Shown here one piece after another: positions 11,801 through 29,533 of a stretch of 64,000 bases of DNA. Both the position numbers and the translations under genes were made by a program. Numbering within the stretch: the stretch's first letter is position 1; each line of letters begins with the position of its first letter. This DNA is from Rhododendron vialii (lineage: Eukaryota > Streptophyta > Magnoliopsida > Ericales > Ericaceae): NCBI RefSeq assembly GCF_030253575.1, contig NC_080568.1, positions 32,267,001 through 32,331,000 of the forward strand, written 5' to 3'. Below the pieces are notes generated by a model. The model did not search any database and was not told the DNA's origin. It was given only the letters and a program-made list of their open reading frames with translations.

Positions 11801-12937
11801 CATCCTTAATCAACTTTACCATTTTATCATTTACTTAACCACGTCTACGTGTTCACTACTCGAAACCACCCATGAACCCAAGTCCATTCCAGCACGTTCA
11901 ACATGATACAATCAATCAACAGCTCAAACATGATACATTTCAGTGAGACAACAATATAACAATTGATATGTGCAAATAATTAAACACATAAGAGATTTGG
12001 ATTGGGCCAATGCCTTTTGGGGTTAGTTATAATTTTCATCCAACAATTCAGTTCATTTGAAATTTTATTAATTTAGGTTGTTCAGTAGAAATTTTGTACA
12101 CCTCAAGATAATTTGATAACTTTATGATTCAAACTATATCTAAAGATTTTATGTGTGAGAAAATAGACTTTAGGTTTATTTATAATATTACAATAAAATA
12201 TATAATGATCACTGTACATTTTGTTTTATACCTTAATTAGGCTTCTGCGTGGTCTCGATGCACATTACCTACTTCCATGAGTAAATTGTATTAATACAAA
12301 GAAAGTTTTAACCTGAACCAACAGTTCAGGGATTTCATCATTATAGACTAGCATTTGTTAAATTCTTATTATTAACTACAAGCTTCTTAGGTAACCTTTT
12401 TACTTTAGGAAAACTAAAACCACTATTAATAATTACCAAATTACCTTATTACTAGTTAGTGGACGGGGTGACACCATTTATGTGCCAATATATTATCAAA
12501 GTTTATAATGCAAAATATACTTCACTAATTATATAGTACAGTTCATAATTAGTTCACTATCACGTACAGTAGAGTTCCCATTAAACAAATCTCCAGTTAG
12601 CAATTATACTTCACAAATTAGTTCATAATATACTCGATCGCAACATGCTTCGCTCCACGCTATTTATTCCGATGGAAAAGAAAAGTGATACGCAATAATC
12701 GAATTTCGCAATGAACAACTACATACGAATATACTTAGGAGAAAGTAGGGCAGTGATTATTCTACCTTAAATCCGACCGAAAAAGCGGATACTAGTTTGC
12801 GGACGATTTCGGTAAAATGAAAAAGATGGCGGCGGTAGCGGGGGACTCGGGGCTAATTGGAAGGTGGTGTGTGGATGCTTAGTGATGTAGTGATTGATTG
12901 GGAACCTGAATATGATGTACGGAGGAATTTTATGTAA

Positions 12938-12943
12938 TAATCC

Positions 12944-12984
<41 letters not shown>
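12938..12984. repeat. (CT)n microsatellite
   Basis: About 20 CT units within the solo LTR. A run of about 18 G residues lies nearby at 13181-13198. Confidence 0.9.
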
Positions 12985-12986
<2 letters not shown>

Positions 12987-13530
12987 AGACTCAATAATAG
13001 AATTGGAAGTGAAATAATATACTGGTGTTCAATTTTTGAATTTATATGGGTATGTATAATGAGAGAGAATAATGTAATGAGAATGTGAGAGGATAAGTGT
13101 TGAAGTGGTAGAATGGGGAAGGAGAGTGAAAGAAAGAGATACTGATAATAATAAAAGGATAGGGGACAAGTGCCACATTTGGGGGGGGGGGGGGGGGTTC
13201 AATTCTAATGTATGTGGACGCATGTATGTACAGGGTGAGAATGTATCTGGACGCGTGTATGTATAGGATGAAAGAGAGAAGTGGAGAGTTAGTTTGAATA
13301 GAGTTCTAGTTAGGATTTAGATAGGAAAGATAATGGATGAATATGAATCTCTAATTCCCTGTATATCTAAAATTTAAATATATATCTTATACAATAGTGC
13401 AAATAATATCAATTGTACATATAATAATATATTTTAATTATTCAATCTAATTAATTATTGAATTAGAAATTTAACAATATAAATTTGTATTAAAAAAAAT
13501 TGGGTCAAAAATCCGGATTGTTACAAGGTG

Positions 13531-14480
13531 AACTTAATTAGTTTTGTATAAGTTGGAAATACAGTCCAAATAATCAAGTCACCTTTAAGTGGTGGTTTCA
13601 AATTATACTAGTGTAATTAGTACTTTTGCTAGTGCTTCTTAAAGTGGGAGAATGGTGATATTTAAGTGATACTATCAGACGTTTGAAATAAGGCATAGAG
13701 ATTTGGAATTGTTCGAAAATTTGTCATGATGTACTTGAGTTTTAATTATCTTGTTGACTATGATTGTTTTTGAAGTCGATTTATCTCTTTATCGATTTGC
13801 TTGTGATGCACATTAAGGGCCCAACTTTTTAAAGTTCGCTTTAGGCTTTCCAAATGTCGATCAGGGCTGACACTAACCTTAACAAATTATGCTCTTGAAT
13901 CCTTTAAAGTACATTTGTTAAATGCTTTGGCATAACTACTTTGATGTTTTTTTGAGCTATTTCCATACTCGAAAATGATCACTAGAGTCAAAGGAGAACC
14001 GAAGTGCGTATGCTAGTGCAAGAGCTAACCTTAATAGTATTGATCATAATTTCTTTATTATTCATTCGATTCTAAACTGTTTGAATCAAATCATCCTTGA
14101 TGATGGTAGGGGAGTTAAACTCCCTAGGACTATATATTAGTTTTTGTTGTTTCTTTAATTCCAGTTTAATAATAAATAAAAAAATGATCACTAGAGTCAA
14201 CCAATCCGACAAGATTAGCTCAATTGACCCCCTTTGAATCGTTTCAAATGGGAGATCAAGAGAGATTAGTTCTTTCTATAATTTCCAGAATGGAAGTTCT
14301 TTATTTATGTACTTGTCTTTCTTAAAGGAGTACTACTCAACAGTTGATTTTGTTGATTTTTTTTATAGGCAAAAATTTTATTAAAAAACGGGGAGAGAGG
14401 AGGGAAATCGAACAAAAAGTTTGACAATACATCACATAGGCAAAGCCCAACCCCTAAGGTCTAACATGGGAGCCAAAAAA
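13531..14480. other. Intergenic, nothing recognised
   Basis: AT-rich DNA without a supported gene. The sequence around 14350-14400 (ATAGGCAAAAATTTTATTAA) resembles antisense tails of plant LINE copies but is too short for a call. Confidence 0.35.
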
Positions 14481-17400
14481 TCTATATAATAAAACAAAGC
14501 TGTGTTTGAATCCAGAAGACAACCAACGCTCTAGATTTATCCTCATACCTACATAAATCTCTACCATTCATCCTACCAAAGGCATTTTGGTAAATACCTA
14601 ATCCATCCAAGGGCTATCATAAATTGAATTTTGATAAAATTTTAATTTGATTTTCAAACTTTGAAACGTAGACTTTTTGAAACCCTAGCTGTACGCCTGT
14701 ACCATTACTCTCATACCTCATAACCTCACGCTTCCAGTCTCCCTTAGACCCCCTCTCCCTCTATTGACTCTGTCCCTTCGATCGCTCTCTTAGCACCACC
14801 GACCAGCGCGACGAGTCACCACTGGAACTATCACCGTTCGAGGCTCTCAGTGTTCTCTGTGTGTGTGGATTTTGTGATTACCAACTAACAAATCTGTTCG
14901 TAATGATTTATTTTGAACAGTGTTCCCTCTCTCCCTCACGCGTGTTCTTTTTTGTCCTCGCCTCACCACTGTCATCCGCTGCTTGCTTCTCCGACGATCC
15001 AAGCCCTAATTCTAGGGTCCAAACCGGCGACAATTGAGGTAATATAATACCTATCTCCGTATCTCAACGTTTGGATCTACTGAATGTTTAAACGATTTTG
15101 GGTCTTAGAATTTTATTGTTATTTGCTCAACACATGTTCGGCAAAAGTCCACAATGGAAGCAATTCCTGAAATTGACCACACGGTGGTTAGAAGTTGATG
15201 AACATAGAGAGTTTATATGACCACATGGTGGTTATATTTTTTTGCACCCGAAAATTTTGAAATTGAAGGTAATCTGGATTGTGGCTTTCAGTCAAGGGCC
15301 AAATTTAATCCATACATGTACTTGTAGCCCCATTATCTCTCTACAAGCAATAAACAAGATTATAAAGAAGACTTTAAAGTTTCTTAGAATATTGCCGACA
15401 AAAAAAAAAGTTCCTTAGAAAAATCCATAATTGTGCCAATACTCTCATGAAGGCACAAGCAAGGCAGAATGTTATTTGGAGCCTAAGTAGAATTGGTTGT
15501 GGGAAGCTATAGTCATTCTATTTTGTTTTCTACAATTTACTGTGATTAGTAAATTGTAAACTAGAGTATTGTCCTCGAGTATTAATGTTTGTTCGTTGGC
15601 TACAAGTTTCTTCGTTTGTGTACTTTGGTTAGGTTATTCTAACCAATTTGTGCCTACAGTTTTCTTCTATTAGCAAAGACAATGGGAATTGGAATCCTTG
15701 TGTTTTAGGAAATGGAGAAAGAAATGGTGTGGACACCATTGTATTGGTAAGTCTGTCATTTCATTTGTTTGAGAGGTTTTAGATGTGAAGTTTACTTTTA
15801 ATTTTTGGTAATTTGCTTTGGTTTCTTTTACCTCATGCTATTACCATTGGTTTTCCTCTTAAATTTCTCTATTGCCTTATTACTCATAAGTGCAGATTGA
15901 CACCATTGAACATAATTCCCGAAGCTGTGGATGGGAATCGAGTGTCACATTGACTTTTATATACAATTGATCATTACTTTATTTTTTTTAGCTTTGAGTG
16001 CATCTGGTTCTTAGCTTTGAGTACACATCGATAAATGATTCTATTCTCTATGATCACCAATCAAATAGTGCCATTAAGTCAGTCGGTTCATTTTGTTGCG
16101 ATTCAAGCTGATTGTTTGGCACATTTTGATCTAATAATAAACTGGTTTCTATCGAAGAAGATCTGGAGGAAGATGGAACAAGAATTTAGGGGTCCGAATT
16201 CTCCTTTCAAGGTTGAGTCTGGATTCTCATCTATTGCCTTTAATCTGGTAGCATTTTTTAACAATTAACTTGAAACAATATGGTTGCCAAACGAAATATG
16301 TACCATGTGTCAAAATACTTCATTGGTTTAAGACGTAGAATTGTGCCAAGCATTCTACGTTTTAGTAACACGCGGAGACTGGGAAAATATGTATTATTTT
16401 GGGTTTGCTCCTATGTATTTTGAATTATGATTGACTTTCTCGGTTATGCATGAGTTTTTTCAGATATTGATGATTTTTTAATCCTTTTGTCCCTTTGTTT
16501 GTAAACCACCTCATTGGTTAGATTCCTTTCATGGAAATTTCAGCAGTTGAAGAAAACTATTTGACACCTTCAAACTGCACCTTAAAACACCTGTTAAGGC
16601 AATAAGAACAACATCAGAACTTGCCACCAAAGAAGGCAATAATAGTAGTAGAAATGAGCATGAAAGAGCCCAATAGTAGCAGAAAGTGACACCATATGAA
16701 AGTTCATTAGCAGCAAAAGTGACGGCCAAATTTGAGACCAAAGAGTAACAAGAGCAACAACACAACAGTGACAAACCACAACAAATGAACTTCACACTTA
16801 ACAACATACTTTGCAGAAAAGGTATGATTGTCACCTTTATGGTGTGAGTTTCTCCTATACGAGCAAGTGTTTTTGGGTATCATTGTGGCTACATGATGTA
16901 GTTAACTTATCAAGATTGTTCCTCAGGGATCTATTTGTTACTTAAAGCTAGAATCGTGTAGGTTCAATTGTTGGCTTCAAAATGGATAGGAGATGTACCT
17001 TGAGGCTTCAGTCACAATATAATATTTGGTGTTTGCTTATTGTCCCTTTTGTAGCTTTGTCAAGTTGACCCTTTCATTTAATTATGTCCTCTATTGGAAT
17101 TTGTAGGTGTTACATGTTAGTCGTTTATCTTTCTTCAATCGTGAATTGAAACTATCTTAGGTTGGTTGATTTATGTACAAAATTGTGAGGCGTCATCGTG
17201 ATCAATGTGCCAAGTTGAATCTTTACATCCTTTTAGTACTACACTCATGAATTAGATGGCTTTAAATTTGGCATTGTTTCCGGGAGTTAAGTATTAGCCT
17301 ATACTTATGAATTACAAGAATATATCCCCGTCATGCCTTTAGGCACGGGCGATTTCATGAATATGCTTGGGTCATTGTTTTTTGCATAGTTGAATTTGTT

Positions 17401-18436
17401 GGACAGTGGTTGAAATATTGCGCGTGAGTCCAGTATTTATTTGCGTGTGCTGATCATTCGAGCCATGCCTTCAGGCACGGGCATGCACTAGGAAGGTGGA
17501 CTCTCAATGACTGACATTAAAAGCCTTTCAGAAGGTGGACTCTCAATGACTTTGGCAAGGGAAAAGAGGGTCAGTGATCTTGGCTTCTATTTTGTGTTAG
17601 TTATGCAAAGTTGCAAGGTTGGACCTTTTTCTCATTTAAGTATGTGTTGCTTTGTCATGTATCGGTTGGTATATATTGCTTATCTCCTAAATTATTTGTT
17701 TGCTTGCTCCTTAGAAATCCTAACGAAAATTGTGATATTTGAACTCTTTTACTATTTAAGGTGTTCAACGTGACTATGCAATTGTATTTGTGTTAATTTT
17801 CAGTTGATGAGCAAATTAATCTATTTCATTTTGGACAGAGCAATCACATTTGGCACTAAGGTGCTTTCCAAGAGCCAGGGGTTGCTAGGGAGTCATATTG
17901 GGTGAATGTAGGAAAGCCACAACAATATCGTATTATCGGTTCTGAGGTATCTATTTCGATCATCTCAGGCGATGGGACTGGTTTTTTTCTCGATGTTCAT
18001 ATCTTAGGCGGAAGGACCATTTTTTTTTGTTGTTGTTCATGTCTGAGGCGGCGGGACCATTTTTTTACTTTGTTGTGGTTTGTCTGTGTCTGGCCCATTT
18101 GTAATTTTGGATAGTTGCAAACTTGCTATTACGTCGCGTTGTGGCTTTAAGCACGGGGAATTCCTACGAATATGCTTGGTTTTTTTTGTTTGTTTTTTTT
18201 TTTGCCTAGTTGGGTTCGTTGGACAAGGGTTGATATATTGCACGTGAGTCCAATGTCTATTTGTGTGTGCGATCGTTTGAGCCGTAGCTTTAGGCACGTG
18301 CATGGACCTAATTTAAGAAAACAAATCTTCTCGTATAAATCAGCTTCGTTGGCAAGAGTGGTCAATAGTTTCATAATTCATTTTAATTATATTCAAAATG
18401 CGTTGCGCCGTGCCTTCAGGCACGGGCATTCACTAG
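14481..18436 (+). mobile_element. Non-autonomous Helitron-like element
   Basis: The proposed 5' end is TCTATATAATAAAACAAAG after a run of A. The proposed 3' end is the hairpin GTGCCTTCAGGCAC followed by GGGCATTCACTAG and then T. A 5' TC, a 3' hairpin about 10 nt before CTAG, and insertion between A and T are the diagnostic Helitron features. There is no Rep/helicase frame, so it would be non-autonomous. Two more copies of the subterminal hairpin region lie inside at 17325-17491 and 18130-18315. The first part (14690-15050) looks like a captured 5' leader or promoter of a host gene (pyrimidine-rich, CCCTAATTC), but its source was not recognised. Confidence 0.6.
17325..18436 (+). repeat. Repeated Helitron 3'-terminal hairpin segments
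   Basis: The segment 17325-17491 (GCCTTTAGGCACGGGC ... ATGCTTGG ... GCGTGAGTCCAG ... CCATGCCTTCAGGCACGGGC ... CACTAG) is homologous to 18130-18315, which ends GCCGTAGCTTTAGGCACGTG then CTAA. A third terminus follows at 18409-18436. All carry GCC..(T/C)AGGC hairpins. This suggests tandem duplication or nested insertion of related Helitron ends. Confidence 0.6.
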
Positions 18437-20420
18437 TAATACAATATAGCACACCCGATATCCAAACATACAATAAAGCCCAAAAAACAAACAGGCCCAA
18501 AAAGACCCGCCGCACAAAACCCTAACCCGTAACCTAACCACCGCCGCACAAAACACCGAAATCATCACCGCCCAGACCAGAACCGCCAAACAATTGTGAT
18601 TGTACGTGAACTTATGTTCGATCAATTTAACGTAATTGATATGTACTTGTATTTTCTTACAGTTTAAATGAAAATAAAAATCACCAGAGCTGAATTAACG
18701 AGTTTGGTGCTAAATTAGAGCTTTAAGAAGTTAAAGAAGTGAAAATCCTGTTGAACCGTTCATTCCTACCAGCTAGTATTTTAGACTTGATGGGGAGAAA
18801 GAATTATCATATGCATTCTTTCTTCTTCTTTTTTTGCCATGCATATTAAAGGTTAGAAATGGAGTAGTTGTTAGTTGTTACACTTACCGTGCGAGTCGAG
18901 CATTTCTTCCATGAAAGCTCAAACTCGGGACCGATCCCTTTCTTCTGTTCCTAAACTTAGGCCTGTACGTCCTCCAACAAGAAAAACAAGAACAACTTAT
19001 ATTAGGCCTGTAAAATTATTATTTTCGAGCTTGAGTTTATATATAGGATCTTGATCTGTACGTAGGTTATGGGTTCTGCCATATCGTACTTTTTACATTC
19101 AATCGCTATATCACTGCCTTGTGAAAAGCATCTGTGTCTAATAAGTTATACATTCAATCATTGCTAAATGTGTCGAAATGTATAAAATAATGTGGAAGTA
19201 TTTCAAAAAATAGAGTCAAAAGAGTTTTTTTTTCTTGGGTCATTTTCTTTATCTTACATAATTTGAACCACAAGCATTCGTAGTTTTCCTGATAGTACAC
19301 GCATTTTTATTTCGAGCATGGTACTATATATAGTCAAAGCAAGCCAATACTACTACCTGGAACCCCGAAAAAAAAAAAAAAAAAAACTCAAATAAGGAGC
19401 TCATAATTGTTTTTAGTTGTTATAATGTATTAGGGTGTCTGGAGCCTTTACTTATACTTTTATCTGAATTTGCATAAACAATAGCGTAATAATTTTATTT
19501 GGTAAGAACCCAAAAATTTAAATGTAAAGTTGAGTAAACACTTCATTAATTTCGCAGTTGTAATTTAGAGAATGAGAAAATAGCTTTACAATATTTGAGC
19601 AAAAATTTAAAACTCATTAATTTGAGTAAACTCAATTGTTAAGGGCTGAATATGCTAAAAGGCCCAAACTAGACAGCCCATTTCTCTTCTGGCCCCCTTA
19701 ACTGAGAGGCCCAATTGCTACTTGCGGGTAGACTCTCCATCTCGTTCTTCTGGTCCTTTAATACGAGGGTTTTGGCTGTGATCACCGCTGGTGTCTCTCC
19801 TCCGTTTAACCGGTAATCTCTCTCTCTCTCTCTCTCTGTGCGACATTGAATTCTTAGACACGTGTACACATGGCTTGTTGAATATCAAAGAAATGAGGAC
19901 ACACACATATAGTAGATTTGCTAATAAAATAATTCCTATGATTCTGCTTTATGTCCCGGTTGGATACTCGTTTTTAGGTTACTGTTAGACTCCGGATATT
20001 TCCATAATAAAAAACCATCAAGATTTTTTTTATGTATTAATTATTTGGTGATATGGAGGTTGAGCTCTCGTTTCCGCAGGTCACCAACTTCCTCGACTTG
20101 CGGATCAAAAAAAAAAAAAAACTTCCTCGACTTTCCTCATGTCACATAATTGACCAGGGTTGGGTCCTTGGGGTTAGGTTGTATGAAAGAAATTTCGAAC
20201 TGAAAAAAAACTTCCTTGACCTTCTAGCGATGGGCAAACATACGGGGTCTTATGACTTTGAGGAGACGGGTTTATATTTGTGAGGGGAAACCCTTCTCCT
20301 AAAGTCGGGGGCTATTTTGCGGGGTTCCTTATAGTGAGTTGGTGGTTGTGTTGACAGTTTTTTAGGCTCTACTGTCATTCAATTCTGGATATTGTTACAA
20401 AATATATTCATGTGATTTCT
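18437..20420. other. Intergenic, no intact gene
   Basis: AT-rich DNA with poly(A) runs (19370-19385, 20108-20120), a short CT run (19816-19837) and no supported coding region. The block 19660-19840 is less AT-rich and pyrimidine-rich and may be a relic leader of the pseudogenes to its right. Confidence 0.4.
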
Positions 20421-20439
20421 TTAAGCCAGAGTTACGAGG

Positions 20440-20836
20440 AAGATTTCGTGTTGTAACATCTTACATCTTGTCCTGCAACAATTTTTGTTGTTGAAGTCTT
20501 TTTCGTTCATCTCCACCATCTTCTTAATTTGCACGTCTTTTCTTTTTACATCTAGCTTTGTCTTCTCAGCCTTACCAAGCACAAAAATGACAATTTTATC
20601 ATAACTAAGACACAATATATAAAGAGGGATTTTGGGGGAGTAGAAATGAAAACTGTAACCAGAGGTTACTCTAATTGTTTGGGATTTAAGAGCTCAGTGC
20701 TGTCTCCTTGCTTCTTTCCAGGACCCAATTCTGTTCCTCTCATTCTACTTGCAAAGTTGAGTGAGCAAAGAGTCTCACTCAAGTCATTCTCATTAGGACT
20801 TATCTGAACAAACATCAGTGTCGTCGAATCTCCGAA
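20440..20836 (-). pseudogene. Kinesin-14 fragment: end of motor and start of tail
   Basis: On the minus strand, about 20836-20690 reads GDSTTLMFVQISPNENDL then SETLCSLNFASRMRGTELGP. This is the conserved C-terminal end of a kinesin-14 motor (family form GDSKTLMFVQISP ... LNFASRVRG). Further along, about 20600-20440 reads EKTKLDVKRKDVQIKKM, like the lysine/glutamate-rich tail after the motor. Stops and frame changes interrupt it, and the rest of the motor is missing. No introns are visible, which fits a retrocopy or captured fragment. Confidence 0.75.
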
Positions 20837-20978
20837 ATAAGACAAGTGGGTGAGTGTATACAATCAATACCTCATGTTTCGGGACTGGTTGAAGCTCACG
20901 TGAACAAACGTCAGTGTCGTCGAATCTCCGAAATAAGACAAGCGGGTGAGTGTATACAATCAATACCTCATGTTTGTG
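20806..20978. repeat. 96-bp-period duplication across a kinesin junction
   Basis: A segment of about 73 bp starting GAACAAACATCAGTGTCGTC at 20806 is repeated, nearly identical, at 20902. Each copy carries minus-strand kinesin sequence at its left and the word ATACCTCATGTT at its right. The duplication therefore arose after the inverted fusion of the kinesin pieces. Confidence 0.8.
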
Positions 20979-21050
20979 AAGCTCTACAGACTGGAAGTAA
21001 TGCAATGACAGTTGGATCAACTAACACTAATGAGCACAGAAAAAACAGTA
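20866..21050 (+). pseudogene. Kinesin-14 motor fragment on the opposite strand
   Basis: The plus strand encodes HVSGLVEAHVN (about 20871-20906) and, after the duplicated segment, CEALQTGSNAMTVGSTNTNE (from 20975). These match neighbouring pieces of kinesin-14 motors (HVPGLVEAHV and EVLQTGSNARAVGSTNANEH) just before switch I. The source gene was probably the same as for the minus-strand fragment, so this locus holds pieces of one motor in opposite orientations. Confidence 0.7.
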
Positions 21051-21420
21051 CTACTCGTTCAAGGGCTCCAAACCCATACTTACAAAAGAAAGATGGAAGT
21101 GTTCAGGAATTAACTTTGTGCTTATGAATTCGGAGAGGTCCAGTATCCGATGGCGCTGCTAATCAGAGCACTCATAATAAAGAACGAGATCATGACTTTA
21201 AAAATCTGTCATCCTTATTTCTAGTTACTCATGCGTTTATATATTGTTATAGGTATATATGGAAAGTGCTAACCACAGCAAGTGAGTGGTTAAGGTTCAA
21301 AAGGAGTTGGAGAATATGAAAATTGACGGTTGTTAGTATGACCATCTATATGCGTGTGATTGTGTCAAAAAATGTTTACGGATATGTAACTTGACCATGT
21401 TAACTGAAGATGCAGTCTAT

Positions 21421-21463
21421 AATTCATGGAAGAGTCCCTCTCTCTCTCTCTCTCTCTCTCTCC
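21421..21463. repeat. (CT)n microsatellite
   Basis: Short CT tract (about 21437-21462) between the kinesin fragments and the RPC6-like pseudogene. Confidence 0.8.
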
Positions 21464-21639
21464 ACCCTCCTTTCTGCTATCTGTCACGTGCATATGATCG
21501 CTTTTACATTCTGTTCAAAGTTTTAGAAATTCTGAAATCAGATTTCACCACAAGATGTTTAGTTTCTTTAAAGTTCATGTACCATGCTAATGTGCTTAGC
21601 CAAACTTTTGCCTTCTAATTGTATGTTCTTTCGACAGGC

Positions 21640-22269
21640 ATGAGCCAATCCAAGGACACTATGTCTGTTAAGCAGAAACGACAAGAATCAAATGCACAAC
21701 AAACTAAGACACCTGAGAGTGAACTATTAAGTCTTATCAAAAGTAAACGAGATATGGGAATCTGGAAAGCAGACATGAAATGAGAGACGAATCTTCCTGA
21801 ACCTGTGGTCAATAAAGCCCTCAAGGTACTCCAAGGCAAGAATTGATAAAAGAGGTCGTTAAAGTCAAAAGCAAGGGGAGAAAACATTATATGGCAACAG
21901 AGTTTCAACCCTCGAAGGAAGTTACCGGTGGTTCATGGTATGCTGATGATGATCTTGACATAGAATGCATTCATCACTAGGAATAAAATCACCAAGGCTG
22001 ATTGCACAAGCCAGCAAATCGAAGAGATACTTAGTTCTATGGTTTTAGACAATGAGATTATTGAGGTTAAGAGCACTGGATTAGGAGAATATCATTCCAT
22101 TCCGATGAGAACCGATTGTTATAGAGCTGCAAGTGGGATGGGAGGGGCTAAAATTGGAGCCATAGGTTCAATTCCATGCGGCATATGTTCCCGGATTAAT
22201 CAGTGCACACCAGATAGCATTATCTCTCCAAATACCTGTGTCTACTACGAGAAATGGTTGAATTTTTAA
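21640..22269 (+). pseudogene. RNA polymerase III subunit RPC6 (RPC34-like) pseudogene
   Basis: The N-terminal part reads SELLSLIKSKRDMGIWKADMK and then meets TGA where the family has Arg. The frame then shifts near 21845 and resumes as KGRKHYMATEFQPSKEVTGG. A block of roughly 40 residues is missing near 21965-21985. The C-terminal part (22039-22269) reads VLDNEIIEVKSTGLGEY and ends IPCGICSRINQCTPD ... VYYEKWLNF, which matches the conserved end of RPC6 with its Cys-rich motif. RPC6 is a winged-helix subunit that helps the polymerase III initiation complex. With a stop, a frameshift and a deletion, this copy cannot make the full protein. No introns are visible in the body, and a possible acceptor (TTTCGACAG) precedes the ATG. 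Confidence 0.85.
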
Positions 22270-22949
22270 CTTGATTTTGTTTGAATGATGCGCGTTAGAT
22301 CAGATTTCTAACACTTTGGAGAATTTAGCTTACTCTTTATTGTTTATGAACTGCCCTGTTTGGTTGCTGTTTACACTGTCTGGTTTGCAGATTTGCATTC
22401 TTGAAACTTGTTTGTTTGATGGTTTTCAGAACTTGCTGTTTTGGAATTAGATATCTAAAAATGAGGGATTTAGTTTTCGAAAGCAATTTCTTTGAAGTGT
22501 GTAACGATGACAATATTTGAGTGTTTTTACCTGAGATTGAGAGGGAGATGGTGGACGCGGGGATCGGAACCGCGGTGAGACTTGAATCAGCAGGTTATCC
22601 CCTTAAACTAATTATTAAGTTTGTTGCACACGGATTTTGTTAAAGACAACTATTTTGACAAACTATAAATGTTTCTCTGTGTGTGTGTATATATATAGAG
22701 TCCTTTTCTTCTAGGGGCTTTCACATTTTAGTAAAATGTGGACCTTTCTATTTCTTCATTTTTCCAATCGAATTTTGATGATCCGAACCGTTTAATGTGA
22801 TTAAAACGGATCGGCAAAAAAAAAAGACCTGGAAGGGTTCATCCGGACAGTTTTTTATTAAACGGTTCAAAACAAAAAAAAAAAGACCTGGAAGGGTTCA
22901 TCCGAACAGTTTTTTATTGAACAGTTCAAAACAAATTCTGTGTGCGTGC

Positions 22950-22987
<38 letters not shown>

Positions 22988-23501
22988 TTAGTCAGGTAAA
23001 ATTATTTTAATTGTGAGGAGACTAAACTAAAGTATTACTACTTCCTTATAGAAAGTCTATGCCCACTGCTCAACATTCATCGCTTTTTCACCACTCTATT
23101 TTACCGTTCAAAACACTTTTTGACAGTCAGGAGTTTTGAAAAACTCTTCTAGGTTATTAATTGTAGAGACGAACAGTGAGATATTGAGCGATGAAACAGA
23201 CCGGTGGACGTAACACCGCTGGCTTACTTATTTGCACCCACAATCACTCACAACTTGACTTATGTGACTTTGATGCCACAAGGGGCTGAGGAGTTGGTTG
23301 TGGAAAAAGAGTGCGCATTGGGAACATAATTTGGGAAAAAGGGGTAATTTGAGAATTATTGAGAAACAATAGGGATTGAATGCGGATACTGAAAATTTTG
23401 AAGGATGTGAATAAAATTTCCCACTTCTGACTTCCTATATCTTCCTACAGACGTAAGTAGAAACCCAATCACTCTCTCTACTCCCCCCAAACCCTAGATC
23501 C

Positions 23502-23548
<47 letters not shown>

Positions 23549-23566
23549 TACAGTTTTTGGCTCAAG
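22270..23566. other. Intergenic region and helicase-gene leader
   Basis: Contains a two-copy tandem duplication (22812-22936, unit about 63 bp with GACCTGGAAGGGTTCATCCG), a compound (GT)n(AT)n microsatellite (22938-22988) and a (CT)n tract in the probable 5' leader of the helicase gene (23507-23545). A degenerate tRNA-like stretch lies near 22555-22600. No additional gene was seen. Confidence 0.55.
22938..22988. repeat. (GT)n(AT)n compound microsatellite
   Basis: Alternating GT/GC units followed by AT units. A smaller GT/AT run lies at 22677-22698. Confidence 0.9.
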
Positions 23567-23672
23567 GTACGTATAGTTCTCTGTTGGCTTCATCTACTAG
23601 CCTTCAATTGTCTCCGCTAGATTATTCAGGTCCCTCAAATCTGATTTCTTACCCTAGCTTCTTTCTTTATAG
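23567..23672 (+). other. Probable 5'-leader intron of the helicase gene
   Basis: AAG|GTACGT at 23567 and TTTATAG at 23672 bracket a 106-bp AT-rich stretch just before the ATG at 23679. The donor is a strong match to consensus. The leader upstream is CT-rich. This is inferred from splice signals only. Confidence 0.55.
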
Positions 23673-23678
23673 AGCGTC

Positions 23679-29533
<5,855 letters not shown>

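Larger units (their letters stand above)
10748..13525. mobile_element. Solo LTR, probably Ty3/gypsy type
   Basis: The 2,778-bp block starts TGTAACGCCCCGATTTTT and ends CCGGATTGTTACA, so it has TG...CA ends with short imperfect inverted termini. It is flanked by AGGTG at 10743-10747 and 13526-13530, a perfect 5-bp target duplication. There is no internal reverse transcriptase or second LTR, which fits a solo LTR left by recombination. The TGTAAC(A/G)CCCC start is common in LTRs of plant chromovirus-type Ty3/gypsy elements; that assignment is inference. Inside are an ~85-bp tandem array, a (CT)n tract and a poly(G) run. Confidence 0.8.

Noticed and set aside
16529-16834. Minus-strand Leu/Cys/Ser-rich frames
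   Set aside because: Low-complexity hydrophobic composition inside the Helitron-like element; no family and no splice context.
22555-22620. tRNA-like stretch with GATCGGAACCGCGG
   Set aside because: The A and B boxes are poor and no acceptor stem or anticodon arm could be drawn.
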